Below the pieces are notes generated by a model. That model was given only the letters and a program-made list of their open reading frames with translations, was not told the origin of the DNA and ran no database searches. From Fuscibacter oryzae (GTDB taxonomy: Bacteria > Pseudomonadota > Alphaproteobacteria > Rhodobacterales > Rhodobacteraceae), in the NCBI RefSeq assembly GCF_016765795.1, contig NZ_JAESVP010000003.1, positions 186,001-250,000 of the forward strand: a DNA stretch of 64,000 bases, in the 5' to 3' direction. Positions 16,181-24,456 of this stretch are shown here, in pieces. Every line of letters begins with the position of its first letter. Position 1 is the first letter of the stretch. A program made the position numbers and the translations under genes.

Positions 16181-17113
16181 ATGAGCCGCGCATTCGTATT
16201 TCCGGGGCAAGGGGCGCAAGCCATCGGCATGGGCAAGGCCTTGGCCGAGGCCTATCCGGCCGCCAGAGCCGTGTTCGATGAGGTGGATGACGCGCTGGAA
16301 GAAAAGCTGTCGGCGCTGATCTGGGGCGGTGACATTGCCGAACTGACGCTGACGCAGAACGCGCAACCCGCGCTGATGGCAACATCGATGGCGGCGATTG
16401 CAGCTTTGGGGGCCGAGGGCTTGGGCATCCAGCAGGGCGATTTCGTCGCTGGGCATTCCTTGGGGGAATATTCGGCGCTGTGCGCGGCGGGGTCGCTAAG
16501 CCTGTCCGACACCGCCCGCCTGCTGCGCATTCGCGGCAAGGCCATGCAAGAGGCGGTTCCGGTGGGCGTGGGCGCGATGGCCGCCCTGCTGGGGCTGGAT
16601 TTTGCCACCGCGACCGAAGTCGCGGCAGAGGCCGCGCAGGGCGAGGTCTGTCAGGCCGCCAATGACAATGACCCCGCGCAGGTGGTGGTGTCCGGCCACA
16701 AGGCCGCGGTCGAGCGGGCGGTCGAGATTGCCAAGGCCAAGGGTGCAAAGCGCGCGCTGATGCTGCCGGTTTCCGCCCCTTTTCACTGCGCGCTGATGCA
16801 ACCCGCCGCTGCCGTGATGGCCGAGGCACTGGCGGGCGTGGTGATCCATGCCCCCAAGGTGCCGCTGGTCGCCAATGTGCGGGCCGAGGCGGTGACCGAG
16901 CCGGACCGCATCCGGCAATTGCTGGTGGCGCAGGTGACGGGATCGGTGCGCTGGCGGGAATCGGTGCTGTGGATGGCGGGTGCCGGTGTGGCAGAATACT
17001 GGGAAATCGGGGCAGGCAAGGCGCTGTCGGGCATGATCAAGCGCATCATCGGGGGCGATGTGGTGCTGAAGGCCGTTGGCACACCCGAGGATGTGGCCGC
17101 GCTGAAGGCCTGA
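16181..17113 (+). CDS. fabD: Malonyl-CoA:ACP transacylase
   Basis: A 310-residue FabD. The N-terminal motif FPGQGAQAIGMG (7-18), the nucleophile motif GHSLGEYSAL with Ser93, and the C-terminal GxGxxL region (EIGAGKALSGMIKRI) are all in place. It loads malonyl groups onto ACP for fatty acid elongation. The ATG at 16181 follows GAGGGGGA and is preferred to 16133. It is followed by fabG (97 bases, with a dispersed repeat between) and acpP. Confidence 0.97.
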   Translation: MSRAFVFPGQGAQAIGMGKALAEAYPAARAVFDEVDDALEEKLSALIWGGDIAELTLTQNAQPALMATSMAAIAALGAEGLGIQQGDFVAGHSLGEYSALCAAGSLSLSDTARLLRIRGKAMQEAVPVGVGAMAALLGLDFATATEVAAEAAQGEVCQAANDNDPAQVVVSGHKAAVERAVEIAKAKGAKRALMLPVSAPFHCALMQPAAAVMAEALAGVVIHAPKVPLVANVRAEAVTEPDRIRQLLVAQVTGSVRWRESVLWMAGAGVAEYWEIGAGKALSGMIKRIIGGDVVLKAVGTPEDVAALKA

Positions 17114-17132
17114 GGCCGGCGCCTGCGGACAG

Positions 17133-17186
17133 CGCCGGGGGCTTCGCGCCTCCGGACCCCCGCGGGATATTTATGAACAGATGAAG
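17133..17186. repeat. Dispersed intergenic element between fabD and fabG
   Basis: A GC-rich head with possible CCGG/CCGG pairing (CCGGGGGCTTCGCGCCTCCGG at its core region) is followed by ATATTTATGAACAGATGAAG at 17167-17186. The same tail occurs at 42328 and 52522. It lies between co-directional fab genes. Confidence 0.75.
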
Positions 17187-17210
17187 ACCTTCTGGGTGGG
17201 GGAGTTTGCA

Positions 17211-17948
17211 ATGTTTGATCTGACCGGAAAATCCGCGCTGGTGACGGGCGCGTCGGGCGGGATCGGGGGCGAGGTGGCGCGCGCGCTGCACGCGGCGGGG
17301 GCCACCGTCGGCCTGTCGGGCACGCGGGTCGAGCCGCTGGAGGCGCTGGCCGCCGAACTGGGCAGCCGGGCGAATGTGCTGCCCTGCAACCTGTCGGTTG
17401 CCGAAGAGGTCGAGGCGCTGATGAAGCGCGCGACCGAGGCGATGGGGCAGGTGGATATTCTGGTCAACAACGCCGGGATCACCCGTGACGGGTTGATGAT
17501 GCGCATGTCGGATGACGATTGGGCGCAGGTGATCGAGGTCAACCTGACCTCGTCCTTCCGCCTCTGCCGGGCGGCGTTGCGCGGCATGATGAAGGCGCGC
17601 TGGGGGCGGATCATCAATATCACATCCGTCGTCGGCACGGCGGGCAATCCGGGGCAGGCCAATTATGCCGCCGCCAAGGCCGGCCTGCAGGGCCTGTCGA
17701 AATCGCTGGCGCAAGAGGTTGCGACGCGCGGCATCACGGTGAACTGTGTCGCCCCCGGTCTGGTGGAAACCGCGATGACCGAAAAGCTGAACGACGAGCA
17801 GCGCGCGCGCATTCTGGCCGATGTGCCGGTGGGCCGGATGGGCAAGCCAGTCGAGATCGCGGCAGCGGTGCTGTATCTGGCCTCGCAGGAGGCGGCCTAT
17901 GTGACGGGCGCCACGCTTCATGTGAATGGCGGCGGCAACATGGCGTAA
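17211..17948 (+). CDS. fabG: 3-oxoacyl-ACP reductase
   Basis: A 245-residue classical SDR. It has the NADPH motif TGASGGIG at 12-19, the NNAG motif at 86-89 and the catalytic residues Ser139, Tyr152 and Lys156 (ITSVVG, then NYAAAK). The tail GATLHVNGGGNMA is typical of FabG. It reduces 3-oxoacyl-ACP in fatty acid synthesis. The ATG at 17211 with GGGGGAG upstream is used; an in-frame ATG at 17181 lies inside the dispersed repeat and is rejected. Lies between fabD and acpP. Confidence 0.97.
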   Translation: MFDLTGKSALVTGASGGIGGEVARALHAAGATVGLSGTRVEPLEALAAELGSRANVLPCNLSVAEEVEALMKRATEAMGQVDILVNNAGITRDGLMMRMSDDDWAQVIEVNLTSSFRLCRAALRGMMKARWGRIINITSVVGTAGNPGQANYAAAKAGLQGLSKSLAQEVATRGITVNCVAPGLVETAMTEKLNDEQRARILADVPVGRMGKPVEIAAAVLYLASQEAAYVTGATLHVNGGGNMA

Positions 17949-18062
17949 CGGGTTGACCTGGGCACCGGGTCGCGGCCAATGTTCTTGCCATGCCCGCGCG
18001 GCTTTGCTATCAGCCGCGCCAAAGACAGCCGGGGCACGTCGCCCCCTTGATGAGGAAGTGAC

Positions 18063-18296
18063 ATGAGCGACATCGCCGAGCGCGTTAAGAAGATCGTCGT
18101 CGAGCATCTCGGCGCCGAAGCCGACAAGGTGACCGAGAATGCCTCGTTCATCGACGACCTGGGCGCAGACAGCCTTGATACGGTCGAGCTGGTCATGGCG
18201 TTCGAAGAAGAATTCGGCATCGAGATTCCCGATGACGCCGCCGAAACCATCCAGACCTTCGGCGATGCGGTAAAGTTCATCTCGGGCGCTGTCTGA
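18063..18296 (+). CDS. acpP: Acyl carrier protein
   Basis: A 77-residue acidic ACP. The phosphopantetheine attachment Ser37 lies in [10 protein letters not shown], within the usual four-helix layout. The ribosome-binding site GAGGAAG is just upstream. A strong terminator follows, so fabF, which often comes next in related genomes, is not part of this operon here; the next gene is an arginase-family member. Confidence 0.97.
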   Translation: MSDIAERVKKIVVEHLGAEADKVTENASFIDDLGADSLDTVELVMAFEEEFGIEIPDDAAETIQTFGDAVKFISGAV

Positions 18297-18316
18297 GATC
18301 TTTCGCAGGTTTATGG

Positions 18317-18343
18317 AAAGGGCGGCCTTCGGGCCGCCTTTTT
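18317..18343 (+). terminator. Rho-independent terminator after acpP
   Basis: A GGCGGCC / GGCCGCC stem (18321-18327 with 18332-18338), TTCG loop, followed by TTTTT. It separates the fab operon from the arginase-family pair. Confidence 0.92.
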
Positions 18344-18421
18344 CATTTTCGGCTCGTGGGAAGCGGCTTGCCTCTGCCAGAGGGCTGCGGTCTGATGGGC
18401 AAAACCAGCAGGAGGTCGCAG

Positions 18422-19360
18422 ATGGCAACACTTGGCACGATGTTCGGGGCAGGGGCCGCGCGCGGGTTTCTGGGCCTGCCCGATGCGCCCGATCTGGCGG
18501 CGCTGGCGGCTGATGTTGTGATTCTGGGCGCTGATGGTTGCACTCCCTATGCCAGCGTTGGGCATTATTGCGCGGGGGGCGCGGCGGCGATCCGGGCGGC
18601 GGGCGCGCAATGGGCGGCCTCGCAGCAGGCGATGAATTTCGATCTGGGGCAGGCGGTCATTCCTGGCGGTGCGCGGATCGTGGATGCGGGCGATCTGGCG
18701 ATTTCGCAAGACGCCGCCGCCAACCGCGCTTTGCTGCGCGATGCGGCGGGCAAGGTGCTGGCGGCGGGGGCCGTGCCGGTTTTGCTGGGCGGGGACGATT
18801 CGTTGCCCATTCCGTTGTTGCAGGCGCTGGAGACGAAGGGGCCGCTGACCATTCTGCAAATCGATGCCCATATCGACTGGCGCGATGATGTGGGGGGCGA
18901 GCGCTGGGGCCTGTCATCAACCATGCGCCGCGCCTCCGAGATGGCGCATGTGGAGCGGATCATTCAGGTCGGCCAACGGGGCATCGGCTCTGCCCGGCCG
19001 GGCGATGCGCGGGCGGCAGAGGAATGGGGGGTAACCTTTGTTCCGGCGCGTGAGGTGGCGGCGCAGGGCATCGGCCGGGCGCTGTCGCTGATCCCCGAGG
19101 ACGCGAATATCGCGGTCTGTCTGGATGTGGACGCGCTGGACCCGGCGATCATGCCTGCCGTGATCGGGCGCGCGGCGGGGGGCCTGACCTATTGGCAGGT
19201 TTTCGAGCTGATCGCGGGGGCAGCGGCGCGCGGGCGGATCGTCAGCTTCGACATGGTGGAGTTCATGGCCAGCCGCGACATCGACGGACAGGGGGCACTG
19301 GTTGCGGCGCAGTTGCTGGCCGGGGTCTTGGGTGTTCTGGCAGGGCAGGTAGAGAAATGA
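18422..19360 (+). CDS. Arginase/agmatinase-family protein with altered metal ligand
   Basis: A 312-residue ureohydrolase. The start ATG at 18422 is fixed by a strong GGAGG six bases upstream; an ATG at 18395 has no such site. The second metal motif DAHID (D148, H150, D152) and the third, LDVDALDP (D235, D237), are intact. In the first motif the usual GGDHS is GGDDS, so the conserved His ligand is Asp126. Either the manganese site is altered or the protein is a specialised or non-catalytic subunit. Its TGA overlaps the ATG of the next, fully canonical family member, suggesting coupled translation and possibly a hetero-oligomer. The substrate (agmatine, guanidinobutyrate or another guanidine) cannot be read. 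Confidence 0.88.
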   Translation: MATLGTMFGAGAARGFLGLPDAPDLAALAADVVILGADGCTPYASVGHYCAGGAAAIRAAGAQWAASQQAMNFDLGQAVIPGGARIVDAGDLAISQDAAANRALLRDAAGKVLAAGAVPVLLGGDDSLPIPLLQALETKGPLTILQIDAHIDWRDDVGGERWGLSSTMRRASEMAHVERIIQVGQRGIGSARPGDARAAEEWGVTFVPAREVAAQGIGRALSLIPEDANIAVCLDVDALDPAIMPAVIGRAAGGLTYWQVFELIAGAAARGRIVSFDMVEFMASRDIDGQGALVAAQLLAGVLGVLAGQVEK

Positions 19361-20307
19361 GCAAGTTCAATCAACCGCTTGGTGGCAATGACATGCCGCG
19401 CTTTGGGGGGCCGGCCACGATGATGCGGCTGCCTTCGCAGGCGGATGCGGCGGGGCTGGATGTGGCTTTTGTCGGCATTCCGATGGACATCGGCACCTCG
19501 AACCGGCCCGGCACGCGGTTGGGCCCGCGCCAGATCCGCGACGAGTCCCGGATGCTGCGGCCTTATAACATGGCGACGGGGGCGGCACCGTTTGAACATT
19601 TGCAGGTGGCCGATATTGGGGATGTACCGATCAACACCTTTGATCTGAAAAAGTCGGTCGATATCATCACGTCGTTTTATGACGACGTGCTGGCAAAAGG
19701 CGCTCTCCCCCTGACGCTGGGGGGCGACCACACGCTGACCTGGCCCATTCTGCGGGCGATCAAGAAGAAACATGGTCCCGTGGCGCTGATCCATGTCGAT
19801 GCCCATGCCGACATCAACGACACGATGTTCGGCGAAAAGGTCGCGCATGGCTGCCCCTTTCGCCGGGCGTTTGAGGATGGCTGTCTGATCAATGACAAGG
19901 TATTCCAGATCGGGCTGCGCGGCACAGGATACAGCCCCGAGGATTTCGACTGGGGCCGCAAGAACGGTTGGACGGTCGTGCAAGCGGAAGAGTGCTGGCA
20001 CAAATCGCTGAAACCCTTGATGGAAGAGGTTCGGGCGAAGATCGGCGATGCGCCGGTTTACCTTTCCTATGACATCGACAGCCTTGACCCCGCCTTTGCC
20101 CCCGGCACCGGCACGGTGGAACCGGGTGGCCTGACCATCTGGCAGGGGCTGGAGATTGTGCGCGGCTGTGCGGGCCTGAACCTTGTGGGCGGTGATCTGG
20201 TGGAGGTCTCGCCCCCCTATGACCCAAGCGGTAACACCGCGCTGGTGGGGGCGAACCTGCTCTATGAAATGCTGTGCGTGCTGCCGGGGGTGCCGCAGGG
20301 GCGGTGA
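19357..20307 (+). CDS. speB: Agmatinase/guanidinobutyrase-type ureohydrolase
   Basis: A 316-residue member of the arginase family with all metal motifs: GGDHT (H125), DAHAD (D148, H150, D152) and YDIDSLDP (D239, D241), plus GTVEPGGLT. It hydrolyses a guanidino group to urea plus an amine. The segment EKVAHGCPFRRAFEDG is closer to guanidinobutyrase-type enzymes than to E. coli agmatinase, so the symbol speB is only a family label. The start overlaps the stop of the paralogous gene by 4 bases (ATGA). A composite palindromic repeat follows and purB comes next. Confidence 0.88.
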   Translation: MSKFNQPLGGNDMPRFGGPATMMRLPSQADAAGLDVAFVGIPMDIGTSNRPGTRLGPRQIRDESRMLRPYNMATGAAPFEHLQVADIGDVPINTFDLKKSVDIITSFYDDVLAKGALPLTLGGDHTLTWPILRAIKKKHGPVALIHVDAHADINDTMFGEKVAHGCPFRRAFEDGCLINDKVFQIGLRGTGYSPEDFDWGRKNGWTVVQAEECWHKSLKPLMEEVRAKIGDAPVYLSYDIDSLDPAFAPGTGTVEPGGLTIWQGLEIVRGCAGLNLVGGDLVEVSPPYDPSGNTALVGANLLYEMLCVLPGVPQGR

Positions 20308-20421
20308 CACCCTCACCCCTCCCTCTCCCCTAGGGGAGAGGGAGGGCACCCATCGGCCAAGGGGCGCAACTTGCCCATGGCAGACCCCCGCTCCCTCGGG
20401 GGAGAGGGTAGGGTGAGGGGG
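20308..20421. repeat. Composite palindromic repeat, CTCTCCCC/GGGGAGAG family
   Basis: It lies between the ureohydrolase gene and purB. A perfect 30-base palindrome at 20317-20346 is centred on CCCCTAGGGG. Outer arms form a larger inverted repeat: CACCCTCACCCCT at the left end and a copy of GGGGAGAGGGTAGGGTGAGG near 20399-20419. The same kind of element occurs at 48925-49066 and 55016-55055. It may act as a terminator or REP-like element. Confidence 0.8.
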
Positions 20422-20489
20422 CGCCCCCTTGCACCATCCCCCCCCCTCGGTCTAAGGCAGCCCCGACCCCGCAAAAGAAAGGCCGCCCG

Positions 20490-21791
20490 ATGATCCCGCG
20501 CTATTCCCGCCCTGACATGGTTGCCATCTGGGAGCCGCAGACCCGCTTTCGCATCTGGTACGAGATCGAGGCGCATGCCTGCGACGCGCAGGCCGCCCTT
20601 GGCGTGATCCCCAAGGCCAATGCCGAAGCGGTCTGGAAGGCGAAGGACGTGGAGTTCAACGTCGCCCGCATCGACGAGATCGAGGCGGTGACCAAGCATG
20701 ACGTCATCGCCTTTCTGACCCATCTGGCCGAGATCATCGGCAATGATGAGGCACGGTTTGTCCATCAGGGCATGACCAGCAGCGATGTGCTGGACACCAC
20801 GTTGAACATTCAGCTTGTCCGCGCCAGCGACCTGTTGCTGAAGGGCCTCGACCGCGTTCTGGCTGCGCTGAAAGCCCGCGCTTATGAGCATAAGGATTCG
20901 GTCCGCATCGGCCGCAGCCACGGCATCCATGCCGAACCCACCACCATGGGCCTGACCTTCGCGCGCTTTTATGCCGAGATGGAGCGCGGCAAGCGCCGCC
21001 TTCTGGCCGCCCGCGAAGAAATACGCACCGGCGCGATTTCGGGCGCGGTCGGCACATTCGCCAATATCGACCCGCGGGTTGAGGAATACGTCTGCGAAAA
21101 GCTGGACCTGATCCCTGAAACCATCAGCACCCAGGTCATTCCGCGCGACCGCCATGCCATGTTCTTTGCTACCCTTGGCGTCATCGCCAGCAGCATCGAA
21201 AACATCGCCATTGAGATCCGCCACATGCAGCGCACCGAGGTGCTGGAGGCCGAAGAGTTCTTCTCTCCCGGCCAAAAGGGCAGCTCTGCCATGCCGCATA
21301 AACGCAACCCCGTGCTGACCGAAAACCTGACCGGTCTTGCCCGTCTGGTCCGCATGTCGGTGGTGCCGGCGTTGGAAAATGTCGCCCTTTGGCACGAGCG
21401 TGACATCAGCCATTCATCGGTGGAGCGTGCCATCGGCCCCGATACCACGATCACTCTGGATTTCGCGCTGCACCGTCTGGCGGGTGTGGTGGAAAAGCTG
21501 GTGGTCTACCCGGATAACATGCTGAAGAACATGAACAAGTTCAAAGGACTGGTCATGTCGCAGCGCGTTCTTCTGGCGCTGACGCAGGCGGGTGTGTCGC
21601 GCGAAGACAGCTATCGGCTGGTGCAACGCAACGCGATGAAGGTCTGGGAAAAAGGTGCCGATTTCAAAACCGAGCTTCTGGCCGACCCAGAGGTGACCGC
21701 TGCCCTGTCGCCCGCCGAGATCGAGGAAAAGTTCGACCTTGGTTATCACACCAAGCATGTCGATACCATTTTCGCCCGCGTTTTCGGCTGA
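20490..21791 (+). CDS. purB: Adenylosuccinate lyase
   Basis: A 433-residue lyase of the fumarase/aspartase superfamily that removes fumarate from SAICAR and from adenylosuccinate in purine synthesis. The superfamily signature GSSAMPHKRNP lies near residues 267-277, with TSSDVLDT near 95 and the catalytic-His region GRSHGIHAEPTT near 140. Its length is typical of the short bacterial PurB. The ribosome-binding site AAAGAAAGG precedes the ATG. It is followed by a terminator. Confidence 0.97.
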   Translation: MIPRYSRPDMVAIWEPQTRFRIWYEIEAHACDAQAALGVIPKANAEAVWKAKDVEFNVARIDEIEAVTKHDVIAFLTHLAEIIGNDEARFVHQGMTSSDVLDTTLNIQLVRASDLLLKGLDRVLAALKARAYEHKDSVRIGRSHGIHAEPTTMGLTFARFYAEMERGKRRLLAAREEIRTGAISGAVGTFANIDPRVEEYVCEKLDLIPETISTQVIPRDRHAMFFATLGVIASSIENIAIEIRHMQRTEVLEAEEFFSPGQKGSSAMPHKRNPVLTENLTGLARLVRMSVVPALENVALWHERDISHSSVERAIGPDTTITLDFALHRLAGVVEKLVVYPDNMLKNMNKFKGLVMSQRVLLALTQAGVSREDSYRLVQRNAMKVWEKGADFKTELLADPEVTAALSPAEIEEKFDLGYHTKHVDTIFARVFG

Positions 21792-21802
21792 TCAATGAAG
21801 CC

Positions 21803-21836
21803 CTGACGCCCGTTCCGACGGGCGGGCGTCAGTTTT
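21803..21836 (+). terminator. Rho-independent terminator after purB
   Basis: The stem CTGACGCCC (21803-21811) pairs with GGGCGTCAG (21824-21832) and is followed by TTTT. It lies 11 bases after the purB stop. Confidence 0.85.
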
Positions 21837-21901
21837 GGCAAAACGTGCATCGGCAATTGTGGATTCCGTGTTAGCTTTTTCAAAGCAACCGGAGAAAACC
21901 C

Positions 21902-22438
21902 ATGCGCCTTTTGCACGCCATCGCGCTCTTCGCCACCTTGCCCTTTGCGGCCCTTGCCGTTGGTTCGGATGACAGCGATCCGCCAAAGCCAACCCAGACC
22001 ACGACCCAATGCAAGAACGGCGAGGTCTGGGATGAAGCGCAGCAGAAATGCGTTCCGCCGCAGCACAATGACCTGAGCAATGACACCCGGTTCCGCGCGG
22101 TGCGCGAACTGGCTTGGGCCGGGCGCTATGACGATGCCATGCTGGTCCTGTCGTCGATGACCGAGGGTGAGACGGATCGCGTTCTGACTTATCGCGGTTT
22201 TATCCTGCGCAAATCGGGCAATATCGAACAGGGCATCGTGGCCTATGAGGCGGCGCTGAAGCTGAACCCCCACAACATCCTGACGCACAGCTATTACGGC
22301 CAGTTGCTGGTCGAGATGAACGAGGTGGATGCCGCGCGCGTGCATCTTGCCGCGATCCGGGCTGATGGCGGGCAGGGAACCTGGGCTGAAGCCTCTTTGG
22401 CCCACGCCATCGATACCGGGCTGACCTATACCTACTGA
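21902..22438 (+). CDS. Secreted TPR-like protein with C-x2-G-x2-W-x6-C motif
   Basis: A 178-residue protein with a signal peptide (residues 1-19, ending AALA). Near the new N terminus is C37-x2-G40-x2-W43-D44-x5-C50, followed by a helical region with TPR character (residues 65-160; GNIEQGIVAYEAALKLNPHN is a clear TPR helix pair). It is probably periplasmic. The same cysteine/tryptophan spacing recurs in the small protein encoded 20 bases downstream. TPR regions mediate protein contacts; no specific role can be given. Confidence 0.8.
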   Translation: MRLLHAIALFATLPFAALAVGSDDSDPPKPTQTTTQCKNGEVWDEAQQKCVPPQHNDLSNDTRFRAVRELAWAGRYDDAMLVLSSMTEGETDRVLTYRGFILRKSGNIEQGIVAYEAALKLNPHNILTHSYYGQLLVEMNEVDAARVHLAAIRADGGQGTWAEASLAHAIDTGLTYTY

Positions 22439-22458
22439 CCTTGCGCAAAGGGGGCGGC

Positions 22459-22623
22459 ATGAAAGTTCTGGCTGTTATGGCGTTGTGTCTTGTTTCCGGG
22501 GCGGCAGATGCCCAACAGCAATCCGTACCGCCCGGCGGGCACGATTGCGAAAGCCAACCCAGTTGTGCCACGGGAACCCTGTGGAATCCCGGCACGAAAA
22601 CCTGCGAGGCGGTGTCCAGCTAA
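22459..22623 (+). CDS. Small secreted cysteine-containing protein
   Basis: A 54-residue protein with a signal peptide (residues 1-18, ending AADA). The mature peptide of about 36 residues has C30 and the motif C36-x2-G39-x2-W42-N43-x5-C49, the same spacing as in the TPR-like protein upstream. GGGGGCGGC provides the ribosome-binding site. The pattern recalls small carbohydrate- or chitin-binding type folds, but this is only a resemblance. It is probably co-transcribed with the upstream gene. Confidence 0.65.
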   Translation: MKVLAVMALCLVSGAADAQQQSVPPGGHDCESQPSCATGTLWNPGTKTCEAVSS

Positions 22624-22678
22624 GGCGGCGTTAACCGGACCCTGCCAGTCTGACCTTGACCCGGGAATCGAGGCGGAT

Positions 22679-23752
22679 ATGTCAGAACGGCAGGCTTTGG
22701 CGCGAATTGAACCTGTAAAGCGGGCGGTGGCGATTCCGTCGGCCCCCAAGCCACGGGTACCCAGCCCGCGCGAAAAGGCGGCCATCATCGTGCGGTTCCT
22801 GCTGGCCGAGGGGGCAGAGATACCGCTGTCGCGCCTGCCCGAACACATGCAATCCTCGTTAACCGAGCAGATGGGCCAGATGCGGCTGGTGGATCGCACC
22901 ACCCTTGCCAGCGTCGTCGAAGAGTTTCTGGCAGAGCTGGAGCAGGTTGGCATGGCCTTTCCTGGTGGTATCGAAGATGCCTTGTCGGTGATGGGGGGGC
23001 ATATTTCGCCCAATGCCGCCAACCGGTTGCGCCGCCTTGCCGGGGCCTCTGCCAAGGCCGATCCCTGGGACCGGCTGACGCAACTGCCAACCGACCGCCT
23101 GCTGCCAGTGCTGGAAGAGGAAAGCGCCGAGGTGGCGGCGGTGATGCTGTCAAAGCTGCCGGTGGCGCGGTCGGCGGAACTCTTGGGCATGCTGCCGGGC
23201 GACCGGGCACGGCGGGTGGCCTTTGCCGTCTCGATGACCGGGAATGTCGATCCTGAAACCGTGCGCCGGATAGGCCTGTCGCTGGCCACCCAACTGGATG
23301 CCCAGCCGCCCCGCGCGTTCGAGGCGGGACCAGTGGAACGGGTGGGCGCGATCCTGAACATCTCGCCCGCGCTGACCCGCGAAGATGTGTTGAAAGGGCT
23401 GGAGGAAGAGGATCGCAGATTTGCCGATCAGGTGCGCAAGGCGATTTTCACCTTTGCCCATATTCCCACCCGGCTGTCGCCCCGCGATGTGCCAAAGGTG
23501 ATTCGCGTTGTCGATCAGACGGTTCTGGTCAGTGCCCTTGCGGGGGCCAGTGGCGAGGCGGATGCGACGACGGCCGAATTCCTCCTTGCCAATGTCTCGC
23601 AACGCATGGCGCAGGCTTTGCGCGAAGAGATCGCCGGGCGCGGCAAGGTGCGCGAGAAGGACGCCGAAGAGGCGATGGCTGCGGTTGTCACCTCGATCCG
23701 GCAGTTGGAGGGGGCGGGTGAGTTGAACCTGATCCGCGAGGAGGACGAATAG
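22679..23752 (+). CDS. FliG paralogue (flagellar motor switch family), orphan copy
   Basis: A 357-residue protein with the FliG domain order. The N domain (about 28-105) begins REKAAIIVRFLLAEG, the middle domain covers about 130-210 (LLPVLEEESAEVAAVMLSKL) and the C domain 245-345 (RDVPKVIRVVDQTVLVSALAG). The C domain has the NVSQRMAQAL motif, but ALAG replaces the usual ALKG and some torque-helix charges are missing. FliG couples the flagellar rotor to the stator. No other flagellar gene is in the window, so this is an isolated copy, perhaps with a changed role. The ATG at 22679 follows GAGGCGG. Confidence 0.82.
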   Translation: MSERQALARIEPVKRAVAIPSAPKPRVPSPREKAAIIVRFLLAEGAEIPLSRLPEHMQSSLTEQMGQMRLVDRTTLASVVEEFLAELEQVGMAFPGGIEDALSVMGGHISPNAANRLRRLAGASAKADPWDRLTQLPTDRLLPVLEEESAEVAAVMLSKLPVARSAELLGMLPGDRARRVAFAVSMTGNVDPETVRRIGLSLATQLDAQPPRAFEAGPVERVGAILNISPALTREDVLKGLEEEDRRFADQVRKAIFTFAHIPTRLSPRDVPKVIRVVDQTVLVSALAGASGEADATTAEFLLANVSQRMAQALREEIAGRGKVREKDAEEAMAAVVTSIRQLEGAGELNLIREEDE

Positions 23753-23798
23753 CCACAGACTTGCTATCCTGCCGCATATGAACCGTTAGGAGCGCATC

Positions 23799-24440
23799 AT
23801 GGAACGAGTCGTCGGCAAGGTCGTGACGGTGGAATTTGACGGCAAACGCTGCGTCCATTCGCGCAACTGCGTGCTGTCTCATCCAGAGGTTTTTGTGCCA
23901 AACGTGCAGGGTGAGTGGATTTTTCCAGATGCCGCCACACCAGAGGCGGTGCTGCAAATTGGCCTCAACTGCCCCTCTGGCGCCATCCGGGTGCGGCGGA
24001 ACGACGGGGCGGCCAGCTCTGATGCAGCGCCCGTGGTCAACCTGCTGCGTCTGCGCGAAAACGGCCCCCTGGCGTTGGAGGCGCCAATTCTGATCGGCGG
24101 TCAGCAGCAGGTCGCGTCGCGTGCAACGCTGTGCCGGTGCGGGCATTCCGCGAACAAGCCCTATTGCGATGGAAGCCATACCGCCGCGGGGTTCGTCGCA
24201 ACCGGAGAGGTGGCCGCAAAAGACAGCCAACCTCTGGAGCAGCGCAATGGCCCGGTCGAGGTTGTCGCCCAGCCCGACGGCCCGCTGAAGGTGACCGGCA
24301 ACCTAGAGGTGGTGTCGGGCACGGGCCGCACCCTCAACCGGGCAACAAGGCTGTTCCTGTGCCGCTGTGGCCATTCGGCGAACAAGCCGTATTGCGATGG
24401 CAGCCACAAGGCTGCGGGATTCACAGCGCCGGGGGTTTAA
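23799..24440 (+). CDS. Iron-sulfur protein: one Fer4_19-like domain and two CDGSH domains
   Basis: A 213-residue three-domain protein. Residues 5-68 (Cys18, Cys24, Cys58; CVHSRNCV and LNCPSGAI) match the small 4Fe-4S mono-cluster domain of the YjdI/Fer4_19 kind. Two copies of CRCGHSANKPYCDGSH follow, with ligands C112, C114, C123, H127 and C188, C190, C199, H203; each binds a 2Fe-2S cluster in the mitoNEET manner. The two CDGSH blocks are identical over 16 residues. A role in redox sensing or cluster transfer is inferred. AGGAG precedes the ATG. Confidence 0.9.
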   Translation: MERVVGKVVTVEFDGKRCVHSRNCVLSHPEVFVPNVQGEWIFPDAATPEAVLQIGLNCPSGAIRVRRNDGAASSDAAPVVNLLRLRENGPLALEAPILIGGQQQVASRATLCRCGHSANKPYCDGSHTAAGFVATGEVAAKDSQPLEQRNGPVEVVAQPDGPLKVTGNLEVVSGTGRTLNRATRLFLCRCGHSANKPYCDGSHKAAGFTAPGV

Positions 24441-24456
24441 GCCACGGGGGCTTAGG

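Noticed and set aside
18297-18421. Possible guanidine riboswitch before the arginase-family pair.
   Set aside because: The leader holds the acpP terminator and a short spacer; the conserved ykkC motifs are not visible.
20308-20489. Possible CRISPR-like array from the CTCTCCCC repeats.
   Set aside because: There are only two inverted units, no regular spacers and no cas genes; they match a palindromic intergenic repeat family.
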